Source of the DNA: Chryseobacterium daeguense DSM 19388
GTDB taxonomy: Bacteria; Bacteroidota; Bacteroidia; Flavobacteriales; Weeksellaceae
Reading direction: 5' to 3'
Assembly (NCBI RefSeq): GCF_000430825.1
Contig: NZ_AUMT01000012.1
Span: 89,887-153,886, forward strand
Length of the DNA stretch: 64,000 bases
The translations under genes and the position numbers were made by a program. Below are positions 1 to 10,530 of the stretch, piece by piece (positions within the stretch are counted from its first letter, which is position 1; each line of letters starts with the position of its first letter). The notes under the pieces were generated by a model that saw only the letters and a list, made by a program, of their open reading frames with translations, made no database searches and was not told the origin of the DNA.

Positions 1-1893
1 ACCTTCTTTAAGAATAATCCTGAATTAGTCGAAAATTTTAAATATTACATCCATAATATTTTCAACGGAAAACCTTTCAATTTATCCTTGACAGAGGCTA
101 ATATTCTGTCTGAAAACGCTTTTATTCCTGAGCTTAAAAAAAGGATTCTTAATAAAGTTTTACCTCCTGTCGTTAATGAAAATACCATTTGGTATATGAT
201 TGACAATGTGAGCTTAAGACCGAAAAAAGACCTGGAATTCCTACATAATCTTCCCGAACATGATATCAATGAATTTTTCCAAATCCTTGGTATTTCCGAT
301 TTTATCACAAAGCCGCAAATAAAAAAAGAAATGCTTTTTGCCATGAATATCCTTTCCTGGCGGGTAACCGGAGCGGCAATGGAAGTTGAGGTTGTAAGAA
401 TGGCCCCGGAATACAGGAATTTTGATAATCCGTTTTTGGCGCTTCAGAATGAGTTGGAAGATCTTGCCGATGAGCTTGAAAAAAATCCTGAACTTCAGCT
501 GGATTCCAAAGACAGCAGATATAAGCAGATAAAGATTTATGCTGAACAATGTTTGGAGTTTGTAAATATTGCCTTCAAAAATTCTTATAAATATGGAATT
601 TCAGGGAAAATTAATCAGTCTTTGTTAAAAATCAGGCAGCAGGTTCAGAGGATTTATGAAATTATCCAGCTATTGGTAATTGATGAGGAAAAAGATGTTT
701 TAGTCAATTCAAAACAATTGATTTTTAATATTTTACGATATAAATCCCATAAAAATAATATTTCAGATCTCATTAACGACAGTACAAGGATGATTTCGCA
801 TCTGATTACCAATCACACTGCTGAAACAGGGACTCATTACATTACTTCCACGGGCAAACAATATATGACTATGTTCTACAAAGCCAGTGGTGGTGGGATT
901 ATTGTAGGTGCGCTTTGCGTTTTGAAATTGTTGTACGGCTATGTACCGGGAAGCGATTTTTCCCATGCATTTTTATATTCAATGAACTATGCGATGGGCT
1001 TTATCATGATCTATCTGATGGGTTTTACGCTGGCTACAAAACAACCGGCAATGACCGCAGCCACGATGACTAAAGTTCTGGCGGAGGAAGGAAATAATAA
1101 GAGCAATCATACGGAATTTGCACATTTGGTTTCAAAATTATTCAGGAGCCAGTTTATTGCTTTTGTAGGGAATGTTTTACTATCTTTTCCTATTGCTTTG
1201 TTAATAATTTACGGTCTGGATGTTCTTTTTTCACAAAATCTTGCTGTTGATAAATCAGACAAGCTGTTAAAAGATTTAGACCCGTTTAAATCTAAAGCGA
1301 TTCTGCATGCGAGTATTGCAGGTTTTTACCTTTTTATTTCCGGGATTATTTCCGGGAATATCGGTAATAATTCTGTTTTTTACCAGATTCCTGAAAGGAT
1401 AGCAAAAAATCTTCCGATAAGAAATTTATTCGGGAAAAAATTCGCAAAAGGTTTATCTAAATATTATGCTAAAAACTGGGCAGGAATTGTCTCAAATTTC
1501 TGGTTCGGGGTTTTTCTGGGGGCTACGGCTCCGGTAGGGCTGTTTTTAGGGCTTGATCTGGATATCCGCCATATTACTTTTGCGGCGGGTAATTTTGCCA
1601 TTGGCCTGTATGGAAAAGATTTTTCAGTTGATCTGTATACTTTCTGGATTTCTTTTGTAACGGTTTTCCTTATTGGGTTTTTCAACTTTTTAGTGAGTTT
1701 TTCCTTATCTATGTTTTTAGCCTTTAGATCGAGAAAACTTAATTTTGGACAGGTAAGTGAGATTTATAAAGAAATTTTCCGGTATTTTGTGAAGCATCCT
1801 TTGAAATTTTTCATTCCATTGCAATCCGGGCTGGATAAAAAAGCAGATGAACTTATGAACAGCACCATTGTTACAAAATCTGAAGATCATTAA
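1..1893 (+). CDS. Gcr-type site-specific recombinase family membrane protein (5' end outside window)
   Basis: The reading frame is open from base 1, so the start lies upstream and at least 630 residues are visible. The N-terminal half is soluble and helical. The C-terminal half has several hydrophobic segments, and its motif FTLATKQPAMTAAT (about codons 345-358 of the visible frame) is typical of the PF10136 family named after gonococcal Gcr. That family is labelled 'site-specific recombinase', but its membrane character makes the name doubtful and no recombinase catalytic motif is visible. The gene ends tail to tail with the DUF721 gene on the other strand and overlaps it by 23 bp. The family call is firm; the biochemical role is unknown. 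Confidence 0.8.
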   Translation, partial: TFFKNNPELVENFKYYIHNIFNGKPFNLSLTEANILSENAFIPELKKRILNKVLPPVVNENTIWYMIDNVSLRPKKDLEFLHNLPEHDINEFFQILGISDFITKPQIKKEMLFAMNILSWRVTGAAMEVEVVRMAPEYRNFDNPFLALQNELEDLADELEKNPELQLDSKDSRYKQIKIYAEQCLEFVNIAFKNSYKYGISGKINQSLLKIRQQVQRIYEIIQLLVIDEEKDVLVNSKQLIFNILRYKSHKNNISDLINDSTRMISHLITNHTAETGTHYITSTGKQYMTMFYKASGGGIIVGALCVLKLLYGYVPGSDFSHAFLYSMNYAMGFIMIYLMGFTLATKQPAMTAATMTKVLAEEGNNKSNHTEFAHLVSKLFRSQFIAFVGNVLLSFPIALLIIYGLDVLFSQNLAVDKSDKLLKDLDPFKSKAILHASIAGFYLFISGIISGNIGNNSVFYQIPERIAKNLPIRNLFGKKFAKGLSKYYAKNWAGIVSNFWFGVFLGATAPVGLFLGLDLDIRHITFAAGNFAIGLYGKDFSVDLYTFWISFVTVFLIGFFNFLVSFSLSMFLAFRSRKLNFGQVSEIYKEIFRYFVKHPLKFFIPLQSGLDKKADELMNSTIVTKSEDH

Positions 1894-2164
1894 ATTTTTC
1901 TTCCCCGAACTTATCCTGAAATTTCTTTAAAAAAAAGCTTTTTCGCATCTGGAAATCATGTTTTAATAAAGGAGAATTAATTTTGATGATAATAATCTGG
2001 CCTTCGATATTGACACTTTTAATTTCCTGAAAAAGGCTTTCATCAAGATATTCTTCAAGAAAATCTTTAATTTCAAAAGCAATTAATTTATATTCAAAAC
2101 CATGAATCCTTGCAAAAGATTTTACAAGTTCAGAGGATTGGAATTCTCGTTTTTTCTTTTTCAT
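1871..2164 (-). CDS. DUF721 (DciA-like) protein
   Basis: A 97-residue basic protein with the small alpha/beta pattern of DUF721 (PF05258). This family includes DciA, the widespread bacterial replicative-helicase loader or operator, and members commonly sit beside recF. The ATG lies in an ATGA overlap with the recF stop codon, so the two genes are almost certainly translationally coupled in the order UbiA-like, recF, DUF721. The 3' end overlaps the converging recombinase-family gene by 23 bp, so no separate terminator fits between them. A role in replication or repair is inferred from the family and from recF; the DciA function itself is not shown for this short form. Confidence 0.75.
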   Translation of the reverse strand: MKKKKREFQSSELVKSFARIHGFEYKLIAFEIKDFLEEYLDESLFQEIKSVNIEGQIIIIKINSPLLKHDFQMRKSFFLKKFQDKFGEEKFNDLQIL

Positions 2165-3264
2165 ACCTCAAAGATTATGCTTTCCTCATTAATTTTTTTT
2201 ACAACACTTTCCGTTCTTTCGCGGTGGGTATCCGTGATGAAAATCTGTCCGAAATTCTCCTGATTTACCAGTTCAATTAATTGTGAAACCCTTTGGTCAT
2301 CAAGTTTATCAAAGATGTCATCCAATAAAAGGATAGGTGTTTTATTGGTAAGTTCTTTTACTAAGCTCATCTGTGCAAGTTTTAAAGAAACCAGAAAAGA
2401 TTTCTGTTGGCCCTGCGAACCTGTTTTTTTTATGAGAACAGAATCCATTTCAAACAGGAGATCATCCTTGTGAATTCCTTTTGAAGTATAGGTCAGCATC
2501 CGGTCTTTTTCCAGGCTTTCTTTTAAAAGAACATAAAACTTTTTATCAGGCTGAGCAGAGTCAAACCCTTCCAGCAAATGAGATTCATAGATTACGGAAA
2601 CGGCTTCTTTTCCACCTGAAATGATACGGTAGAAGTTTTTTACAATGGGGTTTAATTTTTCAACAAAATCTCTTCTTTTAATGAAAATTTTTGTTCCGAA
2701 TTTTGTGATGGGATCATCATAGATTTCTAAAGAATCTTTATCCCAAACTCTGTTTTTAGCGAAATATTTTAACAGGGCATTTCTCTGCTGAACCGTTTTC
2801 TGATATTGGATCAAATCAAAAAGATATTCGGAGTCTGTCTGCGAAATCATGGAATCCAGAAACTTTCTCCTGCTTTCCCCGGAATCCGAAATTAGGTTGG
2901 AGTCGTACGGAGAGATCATTACACTGGGCAGATATCCAATATGGTCAGCTAACCTGTCGTAGCTTTTATCATTTTTTTTGATGATTTTTTTTGCCTCTTT
3001 AGGTTGGGAAATTTTAATAATGTCCTCACTGTCATCATTCTGGATTTCAGCGTCAATGGTAAAGAAATCTTCATCTTTTTTAATGTTATTCAGGTCGGTA
3101 TTTCCCAAAAAGCTTTTCCCTACGGAAAGGTAATGAAGCGCATCCAGAATATTAGTCTTTCCCACGCCGTTATTCCCCACAAAACAGTTGATCTGCGGAG
3201 AAAATTCGAATTTTTTTTCAGAATGGTTCTTGAAATTATACAGGGAAAGCTTTTTAATTATCAT
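2161..3264 (-). CDS. recF: DNA replication and repair protein RecF
   Basis: A 367-residue SMC-like ABC ATPase that loads RecA at single-strand gaps with RecO and RecR. Walker A GNNGVGKT is at residues 30-37. The ABC signature-like stretch GSQGQQKS lies near residue 285 and the Walker B/D-loop ILLLDDIFDKLD near 315-326, the expected RecF order and length. The gene starts 4 bases after the stop of the upstream membrane-protein gene and overlaps DUF721 by 4 bp, so it is the middle gene of a three-gene operon. As is usual in Bacteroidota it is not next to dnaA or dnaN (dnaN is about 44 kb away). Confidence 0.95.
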   Translation of the reverse strand: MIIKKLSLYNFKNHSEKKFEFSPQINCFVGNNGVGKTNILDALHYLSVGKSFLGNTDLNNIKKDEDFFTIDAEIQNDDSEDIIKISQPKEAKKIIKKNDKSYDRLADHIGYLPSVMISPYDSNLISDSGESRRKFLDSMISQTDSEYLFDLIQYQKTVQQRNALLKYFAKNRVWDKDSLEIYDDPITKFGTKIFIKRRDFVEKLNPIVKNFYRIISGGKEAVSVIYESHLLEGFDSAQPDKKFYVLLKESLEKDRMLTYTSKGIHKDDLLFEMDSVLIKKTGSQGQQKSFLVSLKLAQMSLVKELTNKTPILLLDDIFDKLDDQRVSQLIELVNQENFGQIFITDTHRERTESVVKKINEESIIFEV

Positions 3265-3267
3265 TCG

Positions 3268-4023
3268 TCAAAAATACTTCATTATTAGTAAAAATAAAAA
3301 GGGAAGTGCAGAACAAGTTTCCACACCAAACGAAAAGTAGGCATCTTTCCTTTTGTTTTCAGAGAAATAAATCAGAATATAAGTCACAATTCCTGCAAGA
3401 AAAAATGCAGCTGAATATTTTAAATCAAGATAAAAAATTGAAAGAATATTACTCACAAAAACCAAGATATAAGCGATATATTTTGTATTCTGAACACCAA
3501 TCATTTTCGGAAAAGTTTTCACTGTGTCACTTTTCATATCCCGAATATCAAAAGGCAGCACCAGTGCCGTAATAAAAAAGAAACTGATTAAAAAGATAGG
3601 AATATTAAATTCCGGGAGAGTAAGCCAGCAATTGACCAGAGCCCACACCAGTCCAACGTAAAAAATCTTTAATAAAGGGATTTTACGGATATAAACATCA
3701 AGAAAAAAGCTATTGTAAAGCAATCCTAAAACAACGATGATAAACCATTTTATGAGACGGATCTCATTATGGTTTTCAATGATCAGAATAGCACAGACCA
3801 CGCTTGCAGCTACATTCAGGACCAGAATCCTGAAAAAATATTTTGTGTGCTGGTACTTTGTGTAAAGATATCCGCTGAAATAGGTGATGAAAATTAAAAA
3901 TAAGGTAGGAAAACGGAACGTGTTTTGCTCCTCCATGAAAAATACTGCAAAAAGAGTTCCCGTTAAGGATACATAAAATTGGCTGTCAATAACAGTTTTT
4001 TTGAGTATTTTTAAGAAATTCAT
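3268..4023 (-). CDS. UbiA-like polytopic membrane protein
   Basis: A 251-residue protein with about eight hydrophobic segments. Near residues 160-175 it carries LPFDIRDMKSD followed by a T.P...G pattern, which resembles the second Asp-rich motif of UbiA-type prenyltransferases. The first canonical NDxxDxxxD motif is not evident; the corresponding loop reads NSFFLDVYIRK. Prenyltransferase activity is therefore uncertain, and 'UbiA-superfamily-like' is as far as the sequence goes. It is the first gene of the operon with recF and DUF721. Its ATG is only 18 bp from the divergent alpha-2-macroglobulin start, and a good promoter match predicts a nearly leaderless transcript. Confidence 0.6.
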   Translation of the reverse strand: MNFLKILKKTVIDSQFYVSLTGTLFAVFFMEEQNTFRFPTLFLIFITYFSGYLYTKYQHTKYFFRILVLNVAASVVCAILIIENHNEIRLIKWFIIVVLGLLYNSFFLDVYIRKIPLLKIFYVGLVWALVNCWLTLPEFNIPIFLISFFFITALVLPFDIRDMKSDTVKTFPKMIGVQNTKYIAYILVFVSNILSIFYLDLKYSAAFFLAGIVTYILIYFSENKRKDAYFSFGVETCSALPFLFLLIMKYF

Positions 4024-4027
4024 TTAT

Positions 4028-4058
4028 CAAAAATAACATATATGAAAAGATTTTCCAA
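4028..4058 (-). promoter_or_regulatory. Bacteroidota-type promoter for the UbiA-like/recF/DUF721 operon
   Basis: On the minus strand TTG (4058-4056) is followed after exactly 20 bp by TATTTTTG (4035-4028). This matches the Bacteroidota consensus TTTG-N19/20-TAnnTTTG. The expected transcription start is within a few bases of the ATG at 4023, so the mRNA would be leaderless or nearly so. The promoter lies largely inside the first codons of the divergent alpha-2-macroglobulin gene. It is a pattern match only. Confidence 0.55.
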
Positions 4059-7000
4059 GATTTTTGTGCTTTTGCTTCTGCTGCTGAATTTTTCAGTGGT
4101 CTTTGCTCAGAAATACTATGACGAGCAATGGAAAAAAGTGGCTGACAATTTTCAGAAAGGCACGTATAAATCTAATATTCCCATCATTTTAGACATACAA
4201 AAACAAGCTATGAAAGAAAATAATACCCTGCAGCTGATTCAGGCCCTGAAAAGCGAATTCAGTATTATAAACATGACCAGGGATGATGAAAAAAATGATA
4301 CGGTATCACAGTTTTTTAGTAAAATCCAAAATGCGGAGAAAAATATAAATGGTGATGAAAAGCTTCTTTTCAAAGTCTTAATGAATGGTTTTTTCATGGA
4401 TTATTATAACCAGAACTCATGGAAAATAAACGGCAGAACCAATCTTAATTCTCAGGATATTTCACAAATTGAAACCTGGAGCAAGCTTGATTTTAAAAAT
4501 TATATCACCAAAAATTTCCAGGAGCTTGACAATCAAAAGCAGGCAATGGGTAAAATTTCGCTTACAAAATATCAGGATCTTTTCAGTAATGTGAAAAATA
4601 TTTCCTATTTCCCTACGCTGGCAGACTGGTATGCATTGAAAAGGTGGATTTTCTCTCAAACAACGGTCTTTTTACAAAAAATGAGCTTACAGAAAACCGC
4701 AAGCAGATCATTATTATTTTTGATGAATTAATTGCACAAAACAGTGGAAATTCCAAGCTGTATTTTATGCATCAGAAATTGCAGGAGAATTGCAATTTTA
4801 CTCATTGTAAAGATAAGCTTGAACAGCTGAAAACTTTACTGAATTCTTCTACAGAAGGCGATTACAAAGTATTGATCATGGAAGAGATCATGTCTGAACT
4901 TATTGCTAAAAAGAAAGAAACTGAAGCATTAAAGATGGCGGAAAATGCCAAAAATCAATATCCAAAATCAGCTTTTTTAGAAAATATTAAAAATAAGGAA
5001 GAGCAGATTAAAGCTTCATCTTTAAATATTAAATATGAACAGCAGACTCAAAGCAACAAGCCAATTCATTTGGTGGCCGAGTTTAAAAATGTATCAGAAT
5101 TTTCATTAAATATTTATGAAGTAAAGGATGATATAAAATCTTTCATGCAATATGCAAGAAATTCTTACGCTGATATGTTTGGTAAGATGAAAAAAAATCT
5201 GGTAAGGAAAGAGACCTATCAGTTTCAGGATCTTAAAGATTATAGAATCCATTCCACTTCTTTGGAAATCAAACCGCTCCCTTCCGGAATTTATGTGGCT
5301 GAATATGCTGTAACCGGCGGAAGCAATGACAATCGACAGAATTTTTATTTCTACGTTTCTAATAATACCATTATTTATCAGAATAAAAATGAAAGAAATT
5401 TTTCAGCAAATGAATTAAAATTAGTAAACAGCGAAACCGGAAAGCCCGTAACAAATGAAAATCTTACGTTGTATGAGTTCGTACAAAATACTACTTTAAA
5501 CAAAATTGAAGGAAAAACTGATGAGAAAGGCGTTTTCAGACTTCCGGCAACCAAAAATGATGATTATTACAGATATTATTTGATAAATCAGCCTAAAACC
5601 AATGATTTTCAAATGATGCAGGTCTACGGCGACAGTGATGATGGAGAATATAACCCCAACAAACAAACCCGTACAAAAGCCCAGATTTTTACCGATCGTG
5701 GCATTTACAGACCGGGACAAACGGTTTATTTTAAAGTAATTAACGTAACCATTGACAAGGAAGTTGAATCCGTTGCGAAAGGCATTAAACAGACGATTAA
5801 GCTTTTGGATGCCAACGGACAGGAAGTTTCTTCACAAAGCTTTACAACCAATGAATTCGGTTCTTACCACGGCAGTTTTATCCTTCCAAAAGGTAAATTG
5901 AATGGTTCATTTTTATTAAGCACTGACGAAGCAACGCAAGGTTACAAAAACATTAGTGTTGAAGAATATAAAAGGCCGAAGTTTGAAGTGACCTTTGAGC
6001 CGGTAAAAGGTGAATACAAGTACGGACAAACCATTGAGCTGAAAGGGAAAGCAATGATGTTCTCGGGAGTTGCGCTGAGCAATACAACGATTAATTATGA
6101 AATCAAAAAGCACAATATCCGCTGGAAATATTTCGGGTGGTATCCACAGGTTTATGATAACGAAAATTCTGTGCTGGGTGAAGCAAAAACCAATGAAAAA
6201 GGAGAGTTTGTTATTAAATTAGACCTTAAAAAAGATGAAAATTTAGAGGGAATTCAGATTGATAATTATGAGATCAATGCTTCTGCAACCGACATCAATG
6301 GGGAAACCCAGTCTGCCAACACGCAATTAAAAGTAGCATCCGTTTCCCATTATATCAAAGCAGATGAAATTAAAGATACTTTCTCCGATGAAGCTGTAAA
6401 ATTAAAGGTAGAAACCAAAAATTATAATGAACAGAACCTTAAAAAATCTTATCAGGTAAAGCTTTCAAAGCTGCAGGCCCCGGAACGTGTTTTCAGGGAT
6501 AACTTTAAGGCAAGTGTTCAGGATCTTCCTGAGTTTTCAAAAGAAGAGTTTATCAGTAAATTTCCGCATGACCTGTATGACAAAAATGACGAAATTAAAA
6601 ACTGGAAATCACAGATTATTTCAACAAAAACAGAACAATCTGAAAGCCTGGATTTAGGGAAACTGGAAGCAGGAGATTACCAGCTTGAGCTGTATAATAT
6701 TGAAGGAAAAGATACCATAAAAACAGCACAGTATTTCAGTGTTTGGGATAAAAATTCTTTAAAATCAAACCAGAAAACTTTCCTTACGGTATTATCGCCT
6801 AAAGAAGAGGTTACCAGAGGTGAAAAAGCAAAAATATATGTGTATTCAGCGGTTCCGGATGCTTTGGTAAACATTTTTGTGCAGGACGGTTCCGGAAAAA
6901 CCATTTCGGAAGCTCGTAAAATGAAAAGCGGGCTGCTGGAATATGTCTTGGAAATTCCTAAAGATAAAGCGGTAACTACTATGAATATTCAGTTTCAGGT

Positions 7001-9944
7001 GGTTGCGTTCAATGATGTTCAGACTAAATCTGTAGATTTAAAAATAAAAGATTCCGAGCAGCCGTTAAAGATTGAAACCATCACTTTCAGGGATAAATTG
7101 CAGCCGAATTCTAAAGAAAAATGGTCGGTAAAAGTCTTGGGAGGTGATAAGGAAAAAATCAATGCAGAAGTTTTGGCCAATATGTATGATATGTCATTAG
7201 ATCAATTTGTTCCGAATAACTTTAGCTGGCAGAATTTATATATTCCTTATGCTTTATTCTCTTCGTATGATGTAAGAAAGAATCTTTTAGCGGAATATTA
7301 TCAGAAAAGAGTTAAATATTTTAATGGAAGCCATGTGGAAGTTCCACAGTATAATTGGTTTGACGGAAAAATTGGTTCTGGTCAAGGGGATACTGATGGT
7401 GACGGAGTTTTGGATTCTAATGATGTGTGTCCTACTGTACCGGGATTATCGGATTATAATGGATGCCCTAGACCTATGAAAATGGAAGCCATGGAAGTGG
7501 AATCATCTATGCCAGGTCAAAATATGAGAGTTCACGCTATGGCTGCTCCAATGGCAAAAAAAGCAGCAAATGTCCAGAGTGATAAAGCAGGCGCTTCCGA
7601 AATGGATGAAGCAGAAGCTTTGGAAAAAGTCCCTGTCCGCCAGAATCTCAATGAAACTGCATTCTTCTATCCTGATTTAAAAACAGATTCAGATGGCAAT
7701 GTGAGCTTTGAATTTACCTCCCCGGAAGCTCTTACAAAATGGAAGCTGATGTTCCTTGCTCACACAAAAGATGCAAGGGCAGCAACTTTGGAAAAAGAGG
7801 TGGTAACACAGAAAGAATTTTCCGTAACGCCTAATTATCCTAGATTTTTAAGAGAAGGAGATGAGCTGAATCTACAGTCAAAACTTTCAAATCTTACCAA
7901 TAAAAAACTGAATGGTACAGCAAGCTTACAAATTTTGGATGCCTTTACCAATGAAGATCTTTCTTCTCAGTTTGGTTTAAATATAAACAATCAGGATTTT
8001 AATATCAATGAAAACGGCAACTCAGCGTTGACATGGAAATTAAAGGTTCCGAATAATGTTTCATCCATCATTTTAAAAGTGGTTGCTAAAGCCGGAGCAT
8101 ATTCTGACGGCGAGCAGCAGGCGATTGCGGTGCTTCCGAACAGAATGCTGGTAACAGATGCCGTTCCTGTTTTTGTGAAAGAAGGGGAAACGAAAACTTT
8201 TGTGTTGGATAACCTTAAAAATAATAATTCTAATACGGTTTCCAATGTTTCCAATACCCTTGAGCTGACTACAAACCCGATCTGGGAAATAATGTTTGCG
8301 CTTCCAAGCCTTAAAAATGATCAGAATAATTCTGCCGATGTTATCTTTAATAAATGGTTTGCGGATGTTCTGGCTTCAGAAATTTTTAAAGCCAATCCGA
8401 AAATGAAAACCATCTTCGAAGAATATCAGGATAAAGGATTATTAAACTCAAATCTTGAAAAAAATCAGGAACTGAAACAGCTTTTACTGGAAGAAACACC
8501 ATGGGTGCTGGAAAGTAAAAATGAGCAGGAACAAATGCAGAAATTAGCGCTTTTATTTGATGTTAATTCTATGAAAAATTCCATCAGTCAGGATTGGAGC
8601 GATTTCGCAAAACTGCAGAACCCGGATGGAGGATTCTCATGGTATCAGGGATATCAGAGCTCTTATTCAACGTCTTTATATATACTTAAAAATCTAGGTA
8701 AAATTAATAGCTGGCTTAAAGATAATGTGAATGAATATCAGAGTTCTGAACAGAAAGAGCTGGTGAAAAAGCTTACAGCATATCTTGATAATGAAATTGA
8801 TAAATATGTAGATGTTAAAAAAGAACAGGTCATGACCAACTGGGCCCTTGATTACCTGGACACCAGAAACTACTGGGAGAAAGAATATCCTTTGAAAGGA
8901 AAAGGAGGGGCTTTAAAAACTTTGATCAAGCAAAAAGCAAAAACGGCAAAACTTACCAGCTTTACATTCTTCGGGCTGCACCGTGCTGCCTTGTTGCTGA
9001 ACGATTACGGAATGAAAGATGTTTCAGATAAATTAATGAATTATTTAAAAGAAACCTCTACAGATACCAAAACGCAGGGCGTTTACTGGAAACAGAACCT
9101 GAACGACTGGGGCTGGTTTAATTCTAAAGTGGTAAATCATGCAGGAGCTCTGGAAGCCTTCAATAAGCTGAAGCCTAATGATCAAAACTTCATCGAGGAA
9201 ATGAAAATCTGGCTGATTACACAGAAAGAAGTCAATTCATGGGGAAGCTCAAGAGGAACTTCGGAAGTGATCTTTACCATTTTAAATTCAGGGAAATCAT
9301 GGACGAGTGCTGAAAGTGATAAAGCAACCATTATTTGGGGCGGAAAAGAGCTGCAGCCGCAGACTCAGGCGACGGGATATGTGAAATCCTCGGTTAAAAC
9401 TGATGTTGTAGACAAAAATTTAGCAACAGTTACCGTTACAAAACCAGGTCCCGGAATTGTTCAGGGAGGGTTGTTCTGGCAGTATTATGAAGATTTGGAT
9501 AAGATAAAATCTTCTGAAAATTACATTTCAATCACCAAAGAACTGTACAAAAAGATCAAAACGGTGAATGGTGAAGAATTGCAGAAGATTACTCCGGAAA
9601 CCCCGCTTAAAATAGGTGATAAGGTAACGGTGAGAATGATCCTGAACACAGACCGTTCAATGGAATTCATCCACATTAAAGATATGAGGGCAGCGGGATT
9701 TGAGCCTCTGGATGTGATGTCCGGCTACCAGTGGAAAAATAACCTGGGCTATTATCAGTCTACAAAAGATGCATCCACTAATTTCTACATAGAATACATG
9801 CCGAAAGGAAAGTATGTTTTTGAGTATGATTATGTAGCCAATGCATCAGGAAAATTCTCAAACGGAATAACCACAATGCAGAACTACTATGCACCGCAGA
9901 TGAATAGCCATACAAAAGGCACCAACGTTCAGATTTCGGAATAG
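4042..9944 (+). CDS. Alpha-2-macroglobulin family protein (apparent frameshift near 4641)
   Basis: Two frames together encode about 1,967 residues. The signal peptide ends ..VVFAQ. Macroglobulin-type beta domains follow, including the typical DRGIYRPGQTVYFK motif (about 5695-5736). An A2M domain begins near FFYPDLKTDSDGN (about residue 1208), followed by an alpha-helical thioester-type domain (DGGFSWYQG, about residue 1530). No CxEQ thioester is visible, so it would not bind proteases covalently. An insert at 7389-7469 has the calcium-binding thrombospondin type 3 pattern DTDGDGVLDSNDVCP. The frame changes by -1 near 4638-4646. One extra A in the GAAAAGG run would join the frames and place LKKVDFLS in line; without it translation stops at 4731 after 229 residues. 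Bacterial A2Ms trap foreign proteases in the periplasm or at the surface. Ecotin follows 39 bp downstream. Confidence 0.88.
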
Positions 9945-9983
9945 TTTTTGAATGAGCAGTAGCATTAAATTAAAAAAATACAG

Positions 9984-10472
9984 ATGAATATTTCAAGAAC
10001 ATTGCTTGCCGGATCGGCTATTTTTATCGGGATTAATATATTTTCACAAAAGAAAATTGAAAAATATGAGAAGCTTGATATATCCATGTACCCGAAAGCA
10101 AAAACCGGAGATAAGCAGGTATACATTCAGCTTCCGGTTGAGAAAAATGAAGATGCACTGAAAGTAGAATTTTTTGTAGGAACCGAAAAAATGCTGGATT
10201 GCAATAACTATTCACTGGCAGGACAGATGAAGGAGCAGGATCTTCAGGGATGGGGGTACAAATATTATGAAGTAGAATCAAAGGGTGAAACTATAGGTAC
10301 ACTGATGGGCTGTGGAGATCAGAAAAAGACCAAGAAATTTGTTTCACTTCTGCCGCAGCTGGTAAGATACAACAGCAAAGCACCATTGGTATTCTACATT
10401 CCAAAAGATCTGGAGGTCCGCTACAGGATTTTATGCGCCGATTCTGCCATGAAAAAGGCGATCGAAAAATAA
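9984..10472 (+). CDS. eco: Ecotin family serine protease inhibitor
   Basis: A 162-residue exported protein whose signal peptide ends ..NIFSQ. It matches ecotin through YPKAKTGDKQ, KVEFFVGTEKMLDCN, LQGWGYKYY, KKTKKFVS, LVRYNSKAPLV and VRYRI. Cys73 and Cys110 correspond to the conserved disulfide next to the reactive loop. By alignment with the STMMAC loop of E. coli ecotin, the P1 residue here is Leu107 in GTLMGC, with Met at P1'. Ecotin dimers inhibit trypsin-, chymotrypsin- and elastase-like proteases. It lies 39 bp after the alpha-2-macroglobulin and is followed by a terminator, so the two inhibitors are probably co-transcribed. Confidence 0.92.
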   Translation: MNISRTLLAGSAIFIGINIFSQKKIEKYEKLDISMYPKAKTGDKQVYIQLPVEKNEDALKVEFFVGTEKMLDCNNYSLAGQMKEQDLQGWGYKYYEVESKGETIGTLMGCGDQKKTKKFVSLLPQLVRYNSKAPLVFYIPKDLEVRYRILCADSAMKKAIEK

Positions 10473-10497
10473 ATTTAAATTGATTATTTATAACATA

Positions 10498-10530
10498 AAC
10501 TCTTCATTTCGGTGGAGGGTTTTGTTTTTT
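10498..10530 (+). terminator. Intrinsic terminator after ecotin
   Basis: A 9-bp stem with G-U pairs (AACTCTTCA with TGGAGGGTT, six-base loop) is followed by a T-rich tract. It closes the A2M-ecotin transcript. Confidence 0.7.

Noticed and set aside
4638..4646. Programmed -1 ribosomal frameshift in the alpha-2-macroglobulin gene
   Set aside because: The codons TTG AAA AGG do not form a slippery heptamer and there is no reason for recoding in this family; an indel is simpler.
4042..4731. Separate 229-aa secreted protein
   Set aside because: Its sequence up to about 4640 is the natural N-terminus of the alpha-2-macroglobulin, and the last 30 residues are out-of-frame sequence.
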